Position numbers and translations under genes: made by a program. From Aphanomyces cochlioides (lineage: Eukaryota > Oomycota > Saprolegniomycetes > Saprolegniales > Verrucalvaceae), in contig JAHQRK010000006.1 in NCBI GenBank assembly GCA_019828595.1, positions 620,001-684,000 of the forward strand: DNA of 64,000 bases, written 5' to 3'. How positions within the stretch are numbered: the first letter of the stretch is position 1; each line of letters opens with the position of its first letter. Shown here one piece after another: positions 44,408 to 53,962 of this stretch. The notes beneath the pieces are model-generated. The model made no database searches. It worked only from the letters and a program-made list of their open reading frames with translations, and had not been told where the DNA came from.

Positions 44408-45465
44408 CTAGCGCGCAACTATAGGCTGAGTAATAGACGCCATGGAGTGTAAGGCAACTTCTTGGAATAAGCTCATTCGAGCTTCAATGTAAGTTCCGAA
44501 GTTGCGACGATCGAACATATCGTCTGTGCGTAGGGCCAAAAAACGTTTGATCGCCGCGTTCAACACGCTGACACAGCCCTCGATAGGGTTCAGCATGGGC
44601 GAATATGGCCCGAGACAAAGAAGACACAGGTCCTCATGTGGGATGCTGCGCACTTTCGTTTGACAGTGGGCAGGAGCATTGTCCAAGACAATGACGACTT
44701 TTCTTCCTTGGTAATGTTGTTGCCAAGTGTCGCTGCTCTTGTCCGACTGATAGATCTTTTCAGCGAAAGCAGCATTGTCATCCATCAGGATCCTGCCTCA
44801 AGGCGATGACACACAAGACCGTCAGCCAAAGAGACAGCGCACTGGACTTGGAGGTTGGGTCCTTGGCTCGAAGGAAGGACAACGGTCGCTCGAGTTCCTT
44901 TCTTCGATCTCCCTCGAGATCTTTTGCAGTACAAGTTGAAATTGGTCTCGTCGTAATAGACAATGTAATCATTTTGGTCTTGATGTTCATGAAGTTTTAC
45001 AGCAAACGCTTGACGCTTGGACTTGTTCAGCTCACTGTTGCACGCGGATGGCTCCACACGAGCCTGCTTCATGGTGTAAAGCATACCAATTAGGTGCCGA
45101 CTGATAGTCGGCACTGATATCTTGACTCCATTGAAGTCAAAAGCGAGAAAGCTCTGCATTTGACGTAACGTGTATAAGCAGTTCTCGTTAAGATATTGCT
45201 CGAGGGCGTCACGCATTTCTTGAATAACCCTTGCGCTCGCAAGCCTGTGGCCACCGCGCGGCAAGGTATGTACGCGATTACTCAATATGACACGGCGAGC
45301 GGTCGACAGAGAAACACCATTGTACTTGGCGACCTCCTTCCAGTCGGGGTTGCCTTGGTAGAAGGCCTCCAAGACGCGACGCTTCTCTTCCGTTGTTGGC
45401 GCTCGTGGATGCCTCGTGGATGCCACCACGGCGCGAAAAGTTGGCACCAATACATTTTGGCCCAA
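44408..45465 (-). pseudogene. Tc1/IS630-like transposase, single frameshift
   Basis: On the minus strand, an N-terminal HTH (TTEEKRRVLEAFYQGNPDW, then KEVAKYNGVSLSTARRVI), a second HTH half (VPTISRHLIGMLYT), then DYIVYYDETNFNLYCKRSRG (first Asp). The frame ends at 44785 (after VCHRLEAGS), and a frame starting at the same place continues DDNAAFAEKIYQ, VVIVLDNAPAHCQ (second Asp) and YSPMLNPIEG (Glu). A single one-base shift separates the halves. The DD34-35E spacing and all motifs are otherwise intact. The 5' end lies inside an imperfect inverted repeat (45415-45591). Confidence 0.85.
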
Positions 45466-45591
45466 TGAACCACGTCATCTGGACTAAACAACCGTCATAC
45501 AGCACATCCATCGGTTGTTTAGTCCTATCGACAGAGTCCATTGGGCGAAGTCACACTGGCGCCAACTTTTCGCGCCGTGGTAGTATCCACA
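45415..45591. repeat. 177-bp imperfect foldback at transposase 5' end
   Basis: Best-paired segments: 45426-45445 with 45561-45580 (20 bp perfect, GGCGCGAAAAGTTGGC core) and 45481-45494 with 45512-45525 (GGACTAAACAACCG). The central loop is 17 nt. The outer flanks pair partially to about 45415 and 45591. The left arm is coding sequence of the Tc1-like relic. Confidence 0.8.
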
Positions 45592-45716
45592 TTGGATGAA
45601 AAATATTTCTCTTTGGATGAAAAGTTCCTCGTTCTTCATCTTCTGAAAATTTATATTTCTTTATCAAGTTCACATTGGTGGAAAAAACAGGTCAACTTGA
45701 CCGAGAAAAGGTGTAG

Positions 45717-46663
45717 ATGATCTTTGGCGATATCTATCTTTCCATAAGTTTTCTTACCATCGAGCGAAGGCATGGACGCCCAAGTAAAAAAATTGGAAAG
45801 GGCAAAGTCCGCAAAGTTCACAGCAAATACTACCGCCGCAACCTGCGAAAGCAGACCATGATGGGAATCTCATCTACGCAACTACTGAACGAGCAAAGTT
45901 CACCGTCTTCATACTGCATTACCTTGTCATCCATCGGTCAGCATTACTCCGTCATGGTTAAATCAAATATCGGCTATCGAAAAGCTTAATCTAGACCAAG
46001 CTTACGCATCCATGTTTTACTCAAGTGGTTTACCATTCCATGCAGACAGCGCAGAATTGCTCAAGTTTATGAATCACCTTTGTCCAGCTTACAATCACCA
46101 AGTGGGAAAGCATTAGTGGGCTCATTACTGACAACATTTCACAACCAAATGGTACCAAATATGAATGGATTACTGCATGATCAATCCCCTATAAGTATTG
46201 TCTCTGATGGATGGACATTTCCGAAAAACGACCGATTTGTCAATTTTGTCGCAGTATTTTTGACGACAAACACATAGCCTGTGTTCTTGAAGGCCATCAA
46301 AACAGTCGACATATCACAAAGAGCAGCGAATATTGAACGCGATATTGACTCAGTTCTAATTAAAATTGGTGTCGATAAAGTGTCCAGCATCGTCACTGAC
46401 AATGCTCAGCCATGCGTGGTTCATGGACAATACTTGAGACGAAGTACCCACGTTTGATATGTAATGGATACGCTGCTCATGCAGTGAACCTGGTCGTCAA
46501 ATATGTGCGTAAGCTTGGTCGATTTGAAAATATTGTCGAGCGAGCAAAACTCACAACAGCAATTGTGAAAGATCGATATGACTTGGTTAAAAGATTTGAG
46601 CGTATTCAGCTTAACCTTTACGAGGAAGGAGAGATCCACTCAAAGCGAGCGCTATCTTTATAG
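45717..46663 (+). pseudogene. hAT-type (DUF659-like) transposase relic
   Basis: Frame-shifted pieces in order: a BED-finger-like start (near 45765-45840, GRPSKKIGKGKVRKVHSKYY), SGKALVGSLLTTFHNQM, SPISIVSDGWTFPKNDRFVN (near 46185-46245, the hallmark of DUF659/hAT), ANIERDIDSVLIKIGVDKVS and TDNAQPC (near 46330-46410), then YPRLICNGYAAHAVNLVVKY (near 46445-46505). It ends abruptly near 46663, beside a copia gag fragment, so the dimerisation region is missing. Stops occur in every frame. Confidence 0.7.
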
Positions 46664-46689
46664 TGGAAACAAGGTGGCCAGATTCACTT

Positions 46690-47342
46690 CTACGCGCTGT
46701 AATCGCTCCTCCCAAGGAGCAGACTCGTTTTTATGTGGATTTTGCGAGCAAGTGGCGTTGGCGCTAGCCTGACGCTTTTCGTCTTTTCTTCTGTATTCAT
46801 GTCCCGATATAATACGGGTTTGATTGGCCAATATGTTGCTCTCCATTTCGACAAAGCTGGACCTATGGAGCTAGACCAAAATACGTTTGCAAAAATTTTC
46901 CAACTCGAGGGCATCGATCCAAGAAGTAAGGCAGTCTTTTGCTTCTCCGACGGGGGTTCGCCCATTTCTGCTAGACGTTCAATGAGCTCTTTAAATTTCT
47001 TCAGGTGATCCTCCACGGATCCATTTTCAGCCATTTTGAGATCAACAAGCTGATTCAAAAGAAGACCACTGGTTCCCCATTTAACATTGTTGTACAAGGT
47101 TGCCAATTTTTTCCAAATCATGTTAGAGCTGTCTTGATCATGAATATTTGTCATGATGTCAGAGTTCACCGAGTTTATCAAATTATTGACAGCAATTCGA
47201 TCCAAACTTAACCAAAGCCGAGCGTCATCTCTGTTTTGAGGCATACCCTCATAACCAATAACAATATCCCAAGGCTTCACAGTAACAAGATGACTCCGTA
47301 TGGCCTTGTGCCAATGATGGTAATTGAGAATGATTGCCGCCT
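46690..47342 (-). pseudogene. Copia gag fragment (UBN2-like), inverted
   Basis: On the minus strand, NYHHWHKAIRSHLVTVKPWD (near 47310) leads into ARLWLSLDRIAVNNLINSV, IWKKLATLYNN, LLNQLVDLKMAENGSVEDHL and KTALLLGSMPSSW, which is the copia-type gag. A TAG near 47343 cuts the N terminus. The C terminus is lost near 46700. It faces the wrong way relative to the pol fragment at 47768, so this copy is rearranged or belongs to a second insertion. Confidence 0.75.
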
Positions 47343-47767
47343 AATCGTTGACGAGTAAACGGATACTACTCCGTTGTGGTAATGACGTACAGGAAGACCA
47401 CTGGAAGATCTTCGTTGATCATATACCTTCAATATATTATTTCTTATATCATTTACTAGTAATAGATTAATTATGGCGGCAGATGAGCACCGACTAATTC
47501 AAGAGACCCTCAAAGTTCATATACTATAAAATTGGTTGCTTTGCAACATCGCTTAATATCTTCAGCTTGCATTTCTAGTTGTGCCCAAAACTCACGACTT
47601 TGATTTGTAGTCTGCACGTTATGCTTTCGGCTACGAACAATTGCCGACCCACATATTGACTTCAAGCTTGAAGTTTAACCAGTGCTGTGAGAATCTTCTT
47701 GTTTTCATGCACGCGTTTCATCCAATTGAGGTGCGAATACCAAAGTAGTTGCTCACATTAAACGAGA

Positions 47768-49810
47768 TAGCAAGACGTCTGTCTCTGGACGAAACTCGCG
47801 TGAAAGCTGTACGTATTGCTCCAAGACTGGTCATCACATTAGCAAGTGCTTTATGAAGCAAAAACATGACGATGAACGAGGAGAAACCAAGCGACAGCTT
47901 GCCAATGTCAATTTGAGCACGGCAGATGACCTGTCAAATGATTTGATTCATGACTCTCTCGAGGCTGATGACAATTCAGAGCATGAATCATCTTGGATGG
48001 CCGCAGCTGTTGCCAATGTGGAAAATTGTCAGGTAAAAATTGATAGTCAATCACAGTTTGAATGGATTGTGGACTCTGGCGCCACGCATCATATTTGTTT
48101 TCTAAAGGATATGTTTGACAATTTACGTCCATCGAATATGGCAATCAATTTGCCTAATGGTTCTCAAGTTAAAGCTGGTGGAATTGGCACAGTTCGGCTC
48201 AATAACGACAGCCCAGACACTCAGTCAAAAATTTCCCTCGTGCTTCATGACGTGTTGTTTGTGCCCGCATATACCAAGAACTTGTTTTCTATTCCAAGGG
48301 CCAGCAGACAAGGAATTGATTTCGATTTTTCATCCATTCCTGGTCGTGTAGTGCTCAAAAGGAACAACCTGTTGATTGCGTCCAGCCCAAATCAAAGAAA
48401 CTCACTCTACCTTCTCCATCATCAAGTTGGCATGGGTGAAGCAAACGCAATAGTTACCCCATCGTCATTTGAATTGTAGCACAAACGTTAGGTCATCCTG
48501 CAGCTTCGGCCATGACAAACTTGTTGTCCAAAAACGCAGTTCGTGGTCTTAAGTTCCCTGATGTTGATATTTCAAATTGGGTCTGTGATGCTTGTCAACT
48601 GGGAAACCACAAGAAACGAGTCAAATTTCCATTTCCTACTTCTCCAGTCTTTAGATGCAACGACAAAGTCCACAGCGATCTCTGCGGTCCAATGGAAGTG
48701 CCTAGTCTCTCGGGTGGAAAGTATGTCTTAATCTTCGTTGACAGATATTCACGCTACATTCATGCCCACATAATTAATGAGAAAAGTGAAACAGCAAAGG
48801 TCATCGTCGAACACAGAACTCTGATTGAGTCAAAGCACAACCTTCCACTCAAATGTCTCCATACTGACAACGGTGGAGAATTTCTCGCCTGACAGGTTGT
48901 TGCTTTCTGCCGGAGAGAAGGCATTGAACACACAACCACAACCGTCATGACCAGTTTTGCAGAGGTGCGTTTTCGTGATATCCTGGCGAAGGCTAAGACA
49001 ATGCTGATTCAAGCAGGTCTGCCAAAACAATTATGGGACTACACTGTTTTGTGCTGTATTCTGTATGAATCATGCCGTATCTTCAAACTCAAACACAACG
49101 GCATTTCAATTATGGAACGGCTACGAACCCGACGTCAGCTAGATGAAAATATTTGGATCAGTGTGCTACGTCCATGTCCCTACACGAGTGGGAAATTCTG
49201 ACAAAGCAGGAAATAGCCGAAAGAAAAGGGAAAAAGTGGATGTTCGATCCATTCGTGGTATTTTTGTAGGTTATGCTGAGAACAAGCATGCCAACAAGGT
49301 CCTGGATTGTGACACGGGAAAGCCCTTAGTTTCAATTCATGTCACCTTTGATGAGTCTGACTCACCAACAGCTAAGGAGTTGCGCTCAACGGATCTAAAA
49401 CAATTGGCACGTGTGCACTCAGTGGTTTCAATTACTACACACGTCAAGCTATCACCGATGAAGATCGATTATTTCACTCAGATGTAGTACATGATCTCCT
49501 GGACAACAGAGAATTGAGTGTACTTCAAGATTTTGTCGCAGAATACGAGCCAAAGGATCTGGATTCACCTCGTATTGATCAACTTGACGTCTATGCTCCA
49601 GATATATCGCATGCCAATGCAGTTTCATTGAGCAGTGCCAACATTGTTCGGACTCTCCAACTCCAACACAAATCCGAGCTTCTTGTGGCAGAAGAAAATC
49701 TACAATATAAATCGAATTGTTCAAATTTGGCCATTCCAGCTTCGTCTGTACCAATTCCTAGAGCCTACAGCGAAGCTAAAGCTTCAAAATATTGGACTTA
49801 CTGGGCAGAA
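47768..49810 (+). pseudogene. Copia pol fragment (zinc knuckle, protease, integrase)
   Basis: It begins in the gag zinc knuckle (CTYCSKTGHHISKC, about 47800), then the protease motif WIVDSGATHHIC (about 48065), and gag-pre-integrase broken by a TAG at 48476-48478 in place of the usual Trp before HKRLGHPAAS. Integrase follows with CDACQLGNHKKR, VHSDLCGP (first Asp) and LHTDNGGEF (second Asp), then a TGA at 48890. Shifted pieces of integrase and its C terminus (IFGSVCYVHVP, IRGIFVGY) reach 49487, and a linker with RAYSEAKASKYW ends near 49800, where reverse transcriptase should begin. No LTRs were identified. Confidence 0.8.
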
Positions 49811-49821
49811 GCCCCTGTTAA

Positions 49822-50514
49822 GTTGTTTTCCCTGTTCCATTGAAGAAATTGTGTTTGCTTGATTTGATCAAGCTCAAACTTACGACGCTCTGCTGACACT
49901 GAAGCGTCCATTCGAAGTATACTGGCTTCGATAGACCTTGATCTGCTGCGACTCCTACGTACATTTCTGCCCCAAATTGATCTTCTTTCACGATTTGGAT
50001 CACAACAAAGATAACGGCTTGATTGGCGGCTCTGTCTCACATCTTCCCGCCCAAAATTCGTCACGACCTCCGTGAAAAGAAGTAGGAGTGGCGTTCGTGG
50101 GAAGTGTTGACGGCGTCATTGGACCTGCACCAGATGTCTGACCTAGAGCAGATTCACTAGAGTTTGACGCCATTAGGGTAGATTCAAATCTGCCTTTAAG
50201 GAAGCTACACGATCTATAACTGACACGAGAACTTTGAACTTACAGTGAGTGGAGATCCAAGATCTTTCATTAGTTGAATCGATAGAAATGCACTTCAAGC
50301 GCATCTCTTGAGCGCTCCATTTGAAGTCTCTCTTCGTCGAGTGCAAGCTTTTTGTTGTCAATTTCTCGCCTTGCAATGAACATCTTCTCCGACGATTTGG
50401 ACCAAGCGGTGACGATGTCAGAATTTTTTTGGGTTTCTTGCTTGGCTTGTCGTCTTTGTCATTTGTTCGCTGTTCTGACGTAGCTAGAGGTGTCGTCGAG
50501 GGGCGGTCGGCCAT
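49822..50514 (-). pseudogene. Decayed coiled-coil gene, possible Harbinger-partner relic
   Basis: From ATG 50514 on the minus strand the frame starts MADRPSTTPLATSEQRTNDK and KPSKKPKK. A better helical reading continues in another frame (SDIVTAWSKSSEKMFIARRE, then KKLALDEERLQMERSRDALE). A strong splice-donor-like GTAAGT occurs near 50245, and an exon-like stretch (50060-50195) and a basic, Arg/Ser-rich end follow (RRSRSRSRSIEASILRMD). The composition matches the coiled-coil C-terminal halves of Harbinger partner proteins. It stops 25 bp from the left TIR of the intact Harbinger element. Confidence 0.4.
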
Positions 50515-50701
50515 GATAGGCTAAAGTATATCGTAATAGAGAGATTTCGCAATTTTTGCCATTGCCGTTGCCATAATTTATCCGTACAGAATACGGATAT
50601 GGCAATGGATATGGCATCCTCAAATACACCATTTCGCAGTTTGTCCGTGCCATAACTGAGTGGTTTCATAACGACTAATATTACTTGCATTTCTCAATAT
50701 C

Positions 50702-51823
50702 ATGGCTCCTTCTCCATCGACTGACCTTTTGTTCCAAGTGTACGCATGGCTGCAAAACATCAGCGCTGATAGCGACAAGTCTCTTGCAATATTGGAGCAT
50801 TTTGGACTAATTCCCATCGAGCGACCACTTGTACCGGACGTTAGGTTTGATCTTCGCTCTCTATCAGACGCCTCAGCGCGTCTCAAGTTCCGCTTCAAAG
50901 TACACCAGATTTTGGAGCTTGCATCTCTACTTGATATACCTCATGTAGTCCAAACCAAACATCGAGACGGCCTGCTTGGTGTTGAGTCACTATGCATTCT
51001 ACTCAATCGTTTACATTACCCAGTGTCCTACAACACTCAAATGGATACCTTTGGTCGATCCCGTGAACAATTATGCCGTATTTTTAACTACACTCTCAAG
51101 TTTCTCCATGAACCATGGTCGGCAGTCATGTATTGCCCCTTAGATCTTCTAAAGCATCGTATACGCTTGTATGCGGAAGCTATTCATGCACGAGGTTCCT
51201 CTTTGGGCAACGTTTGGGCTTTTCCCGATGGAACGAAAATTGAATCATGCCGAATTACTTCAAAATCGAAAAAAAGTGCCGGAAGAAACTTGCAGAAAAG
51301 AATATACTCCGGTCATAAGCGGCGCCATTGCCTCAATTATCAAGGCTTGACAACTCCTGACGGGCTGTGTATTCACTTCTTTGGTCCTGTTGCTGGAAGT
51401 CGACACGACGTGACACTCCTTCGTATGAGTGGCTTGTTGGAATATTTCAGTCTGCACGAAGACATTTTCTCCGGCTATTTTATTTACGGAGACCCAGCAT
51501 ATCCCTTGTCTAAATGGATTGTGTCGGGTTATAAAGGAAATAACCTCGATCCCCTGCAGTGTGAATTCAATGCGTCCATGAGTAAATTGCGGGTCGCAGT
51601 TGAATGGAATTTCGGGCGAATGAAGACTCTGTGGTCCTTTGTCACATTCAAGATGCAGCAGAAACTCATGCTTTCTGCTGTTGGACCCATGGTACTTACT
51701 GCAATGTTTTTGACAAACTGCCATTGCTGCGTCAATGGTGGCAACCAAATTTCAAAATACTTTGGACTGCGACCTCCGTCGCTTAAGGAATACCTCAAAC
51801 GAAACGTCAATGATGATTTGTAG
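50702..51823 (+). CDS. PIF/Harbinger DDE transposase, intact frame
   Basis: 373 codons from ATG 50702, with no break. The N-terminal half (about residues 1-165) is helical, with SREQLCRIFNYTLKFL resembling the helix-turn-helix region of HARBI1-like transposases. The catalytic core has WAFPDGTKIE (first Asp, about residue 181), HFFGPVAGSRHDVTLL, FIYGDPAYPLS (second Asp, about 261) and AVEWNFGRMKTLW (catalytic Glu, about 301). Length and motif order match the DDE_Tnp_4 family. It cuts and pastes the element by binding its TIRs together with a Myb-type partner, here the convergent neighbour 200 bp downstream. The intact frame, beside many broken elements, suggests recent activity. Confidence 0.88.
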   Translation: MAPSPSTDLLFQVYAWLQNISADSDKSLAILEHFGLIPIERPLVPDVRFDLRSLSDASARLKFRFKVHQILELASLLDIPHVVQTKHRDGLLGVESLCILLNRLHYPVSYNTQMDTFGRSREQLCRIFNYTLKFLHEPWSAVMYCPLDLLKHRIRLYAEAIHARGSSLGNVWAFPDGTKIESCRITSKSKKSAGRNLQKRIYSGHKRRHCLNYQGLTTPDGLCIHFFGPVAGSRHDVTLLRMSGLLEYFSLHEDIFSGYFIYGDPAYPLSKWIVSGYKGNNLDPLQCEFNASMSKLRVAVEWNFGRMKTLWSFVTFKMQQKLMLSAVGPMVLTAMFLTNCHCCVNGGNQISKYFGLRPPSLKEYLKRNVNDDL

Positions 51824-52025
51824 ATGTATCGACAAAGCTTGTACTGAAGCCTGGTCAAGCGCCCACGAATATTTCGATTGCATGTAACAAAGGATAGGAC
51901 TTTACTAAGATTAAATGCATGATAACCTGCAGTTAAGTATGCACAAAAGATAACCCACTAGCTGTATAACTTTGATTTCACTATGAAGAAAAGATGAACC
52001 ACTCATTACCAATATAGTAGCTGCA

Positions 52026-52784
52026 TCACAATTGCTTGTTCTGAAGAATGGCTTTGATCATCTCTGGCGTTGACTGCGCTTGTATTTTTGCCAATGCAAG
52101 CTGGTGCTCACGCTCGTATCGGCGCTTTTCACGGTCAAGATCTCTTTCAAAACGTTGGCGCTCACGTTCTTTGATATCTGCTTCGAGCTGGGATCGCTTG
52201 AGCTCAAATTCCTTTTCGCGCAATGAAAATTCTCGGCTTGAATTCTCTGATATAGCCATAGCAAGGCTATCGCGCTTGTTTTCGTTGTCACGGCGTTGCC
52301 TCTTACCAAGTGTATTAATGGCTTCGTCTCGAATCAACTTCCCATCTTGCTCAATTCTGTCCTTTTCGTCTTGAGCGACACTTGATTTATGGGTGCTTTG
52401 GACTTTGATATCGTCGTAGAGTGATAAAAGATCGTCCAGCAGGACAACCTTTTCTGTTTCTGACTGGTCGACTCCAGACAGTTTAGCACTGTCGTTGTTG
52501 TATGATCGATGCTCTTCTATCAAAGCAAGGAACCTGTTTTGGGCCTTTTTACCGTCCAACTCACGACTGAAGCTGGCGCACTGCATTACAGACTGAGCGA
52601 GTTCCTCCCATGCCTTTTTTAGCTTTCCTCTCTCCTTCGTGAACGGTGTGTCTGCCGCGACTTGTCTGAGGAGTGTCATGTCCTCGTCCTCCGTCCAGTT
52701 GCGACGTCTGGTGCTTGCGACCGCTGGGACCATAAGATCTTCTGGCAAAACTGCCGTACAAGTGGCCATATCCATGGCGAACAT
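52026..52784 (-). CDS. Harbinger Myb/SANT-type partner protein
   Basis: The frame is open from 52850, but the first residues overlap the right TIR, so I prefer an ATG at 52784 (or 52769). A trihelix/Myb-like domain begins RRRNWTEDEDMTLLRQVA (about residues 27-44 from 52784) and continues GKLKKAWEELAQSV and AQNRFLALIEEHRS. A long charged coiled coil follows (FSLREKEFELKRSQLEADIK, then RFERDLDREKRRYEREHQLA). In PIF/Harbinger elements such partners bind subterminal DNA and bring the transposase to the nucleus. It is convergent with the transposase and uninterrupted. Confidence 0.82.
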   Translation of the reverse strand: MFAMDMATCTAVLPEDLMVPAVASTRRRNWTEDEDMTLLRQVAADTPFTKERGKLKKAWEELAQSVMQCASFSRELDGKKAQNRFLALIEEHRSYNNDSAKLSGVDQSETEKVVLLDDLLSLYDDIKVQSTHKSSVAQDEKDRIEQDGKLIRDEAINTLGKRQRRDNENKRDSLAMAISENSSREFSLREKEFELKRSQLEADIKERERQRFERDLDREKRRYEREHQLALAKIQAQSTPEMIKAILQNKQL

Positions 52785-52879
52785 TATCAATTTTTGAAGA
52801 ATTGTCAGAAAAATACTAGTTTTGACAGGTTTTTGTTGTGGCAATGGCAATGGCAGGGTTGCGAAATCTCTCTAATACT

Positions 52880-53240
52880 TACACAAAACACAAACATAAG
52901 ACGAAATTTGACGGTGCGCATCAGAAGCATCCGATTCGAAGATTCCTTGGCCATTTTGATTCATCCAGTAGCATGCTTTACGATATGACCTTTCAAGCTT
53001 ATGATTTTCGTTCGATCATCACTGGCATTTCGATGGTGGATATCCTTGGACGCCATTCTTTGAACAATTTCACCACATAGAACCACTTTTTTCTTCCCAC
53101 ATTGCCCCAAGCCACCCCGATAGGAGTCGTAATTGCCTTCTTCACTAATCCACTCAAGGAGGACGTCCATAGAAGATTGGCCATACAGCTCAAGCGCATC
53201 AGTGGAAGCCTACCAAAACCTACACAACCCACTTTTCAAG
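52880..53240 (-). pseudogene. Harbinger partner N-terminal relic
   Basis: On the minus strand, MDVLLEWISEEGNYDSYRGG (near 53170) leads into GQCGKKKVVLCGEIVQRMAS, DIHHRNASDDRTKI and GWMNQNGQGIFESDASDAHR, a segment I recognise from oomycete Harbinger partner genes. It is cut off near 52880 by the right end of the intact Harbinger element. It is divergent from the transposase fragment at 53371, so both belong to one decayed element. Confidence 0.6.
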
Positions 53241-53760
53241 CACAATTTTTGTCCGGATAAGGCCTTCATTTTTTAAATCCGACACTCCAGTTGTCAAGCG
53301 TTCTAAAAGTGGTGCAATCAAAACACACACAAATCACATTTATCAATAAAATTCCATTGGTTGAATTTGAGTGGTCTCCATCTGGCAGGCAGGTAAGATT
53401 GCACCAATTGCTGCGCTCTTGAACCGCCGACGCAAGCGTCGCAAGCGCATCCTAGCCGTGCGGATTCGGAGATCATTAAAGGAGCGAAACCAATTTAACG
53501 CGAGATCTTTGCTGACAGATCAGACAGATTGCGCATGGTACACAATGTATAAATCACGCGACGAAACAGTCTCTCTCACACCTTGTTTGGGACATCACTA
53601 GACCTCGGCAGATGAATTGTATAAACTTGTATAGGATTATTGAAGTTTTTTGTGTCGCAGGTCCACACAAATCACGAATTTGTGCCGTAATAAAAATTGA
53701 AAAATGTCGCATTTGTGATTTTCACACAAAACCTATTGTTTAGGTTTTGGTAGGCTTCCA
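53203..53760. repeat. Inverted repeat pair, 20-bp perfect arms
   Basis: TGGAAGCCTACCAAAACCTA at 53203-53222 and its complement at 53741-53760 bracket the Harbinger transposase fragment. They could be TIRs of a truncated element or a capture footprint. No TTA or TAA target duplication is visible. Confidence 0.7.
53371..53601 (+). pseudogene. Harbinger transposase N-terminal fragment
   Basis: A 76-codon frame reads RRRKRRKRILAVRIRRSLKE, RNQFNARSLLTD and DCAWYTMYKSRDE, a typical oomycete Harbinger transposase N terminus. It ends at a stop, and no catalytic core follows before 53760. Confidence 0.6.
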
Positions 53761-53962
53761 GTGGTCCACGAGACTCTTTGCGTCATATTCACTAGAAATG
53801 AAGGAGTGTTATGAGTTTCACACTACAGTACTTGTAATTGGATTGCTCAAAAGACCAACATGTTCATCAATCAATCTATTTGGACCAATCAAATCACACA
53901 ATAACTTTTATCGTACGTATGATTGGTTTGTTGAAGTCATTGGAACTACGTACCAATTCAAG

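Larger units (their letters stand above)
50539..52872. mobile_element. Two-gene PIF/Harbinger element, apparently intact
   Basis: Inverted ends: GAGAGATTTCGCAA (50539-50552) with TGCCATTGCC nearby, and the complement at 52859-52872 with TGGCAATGGCAATGGCA at 52839-52855. TA or TAA flanks each side (left GTAATA, right TAATA), so the target duplication is probably TWA-like but not exactly placed. Inside are a convergent uninterrupted transposase (50702-51823, +) and Myb-type partner (52026-52784, -). A short imperfect hairpin (50570-50605, CCGTA/TACGG) follows the left end. Confidence 0.8.
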
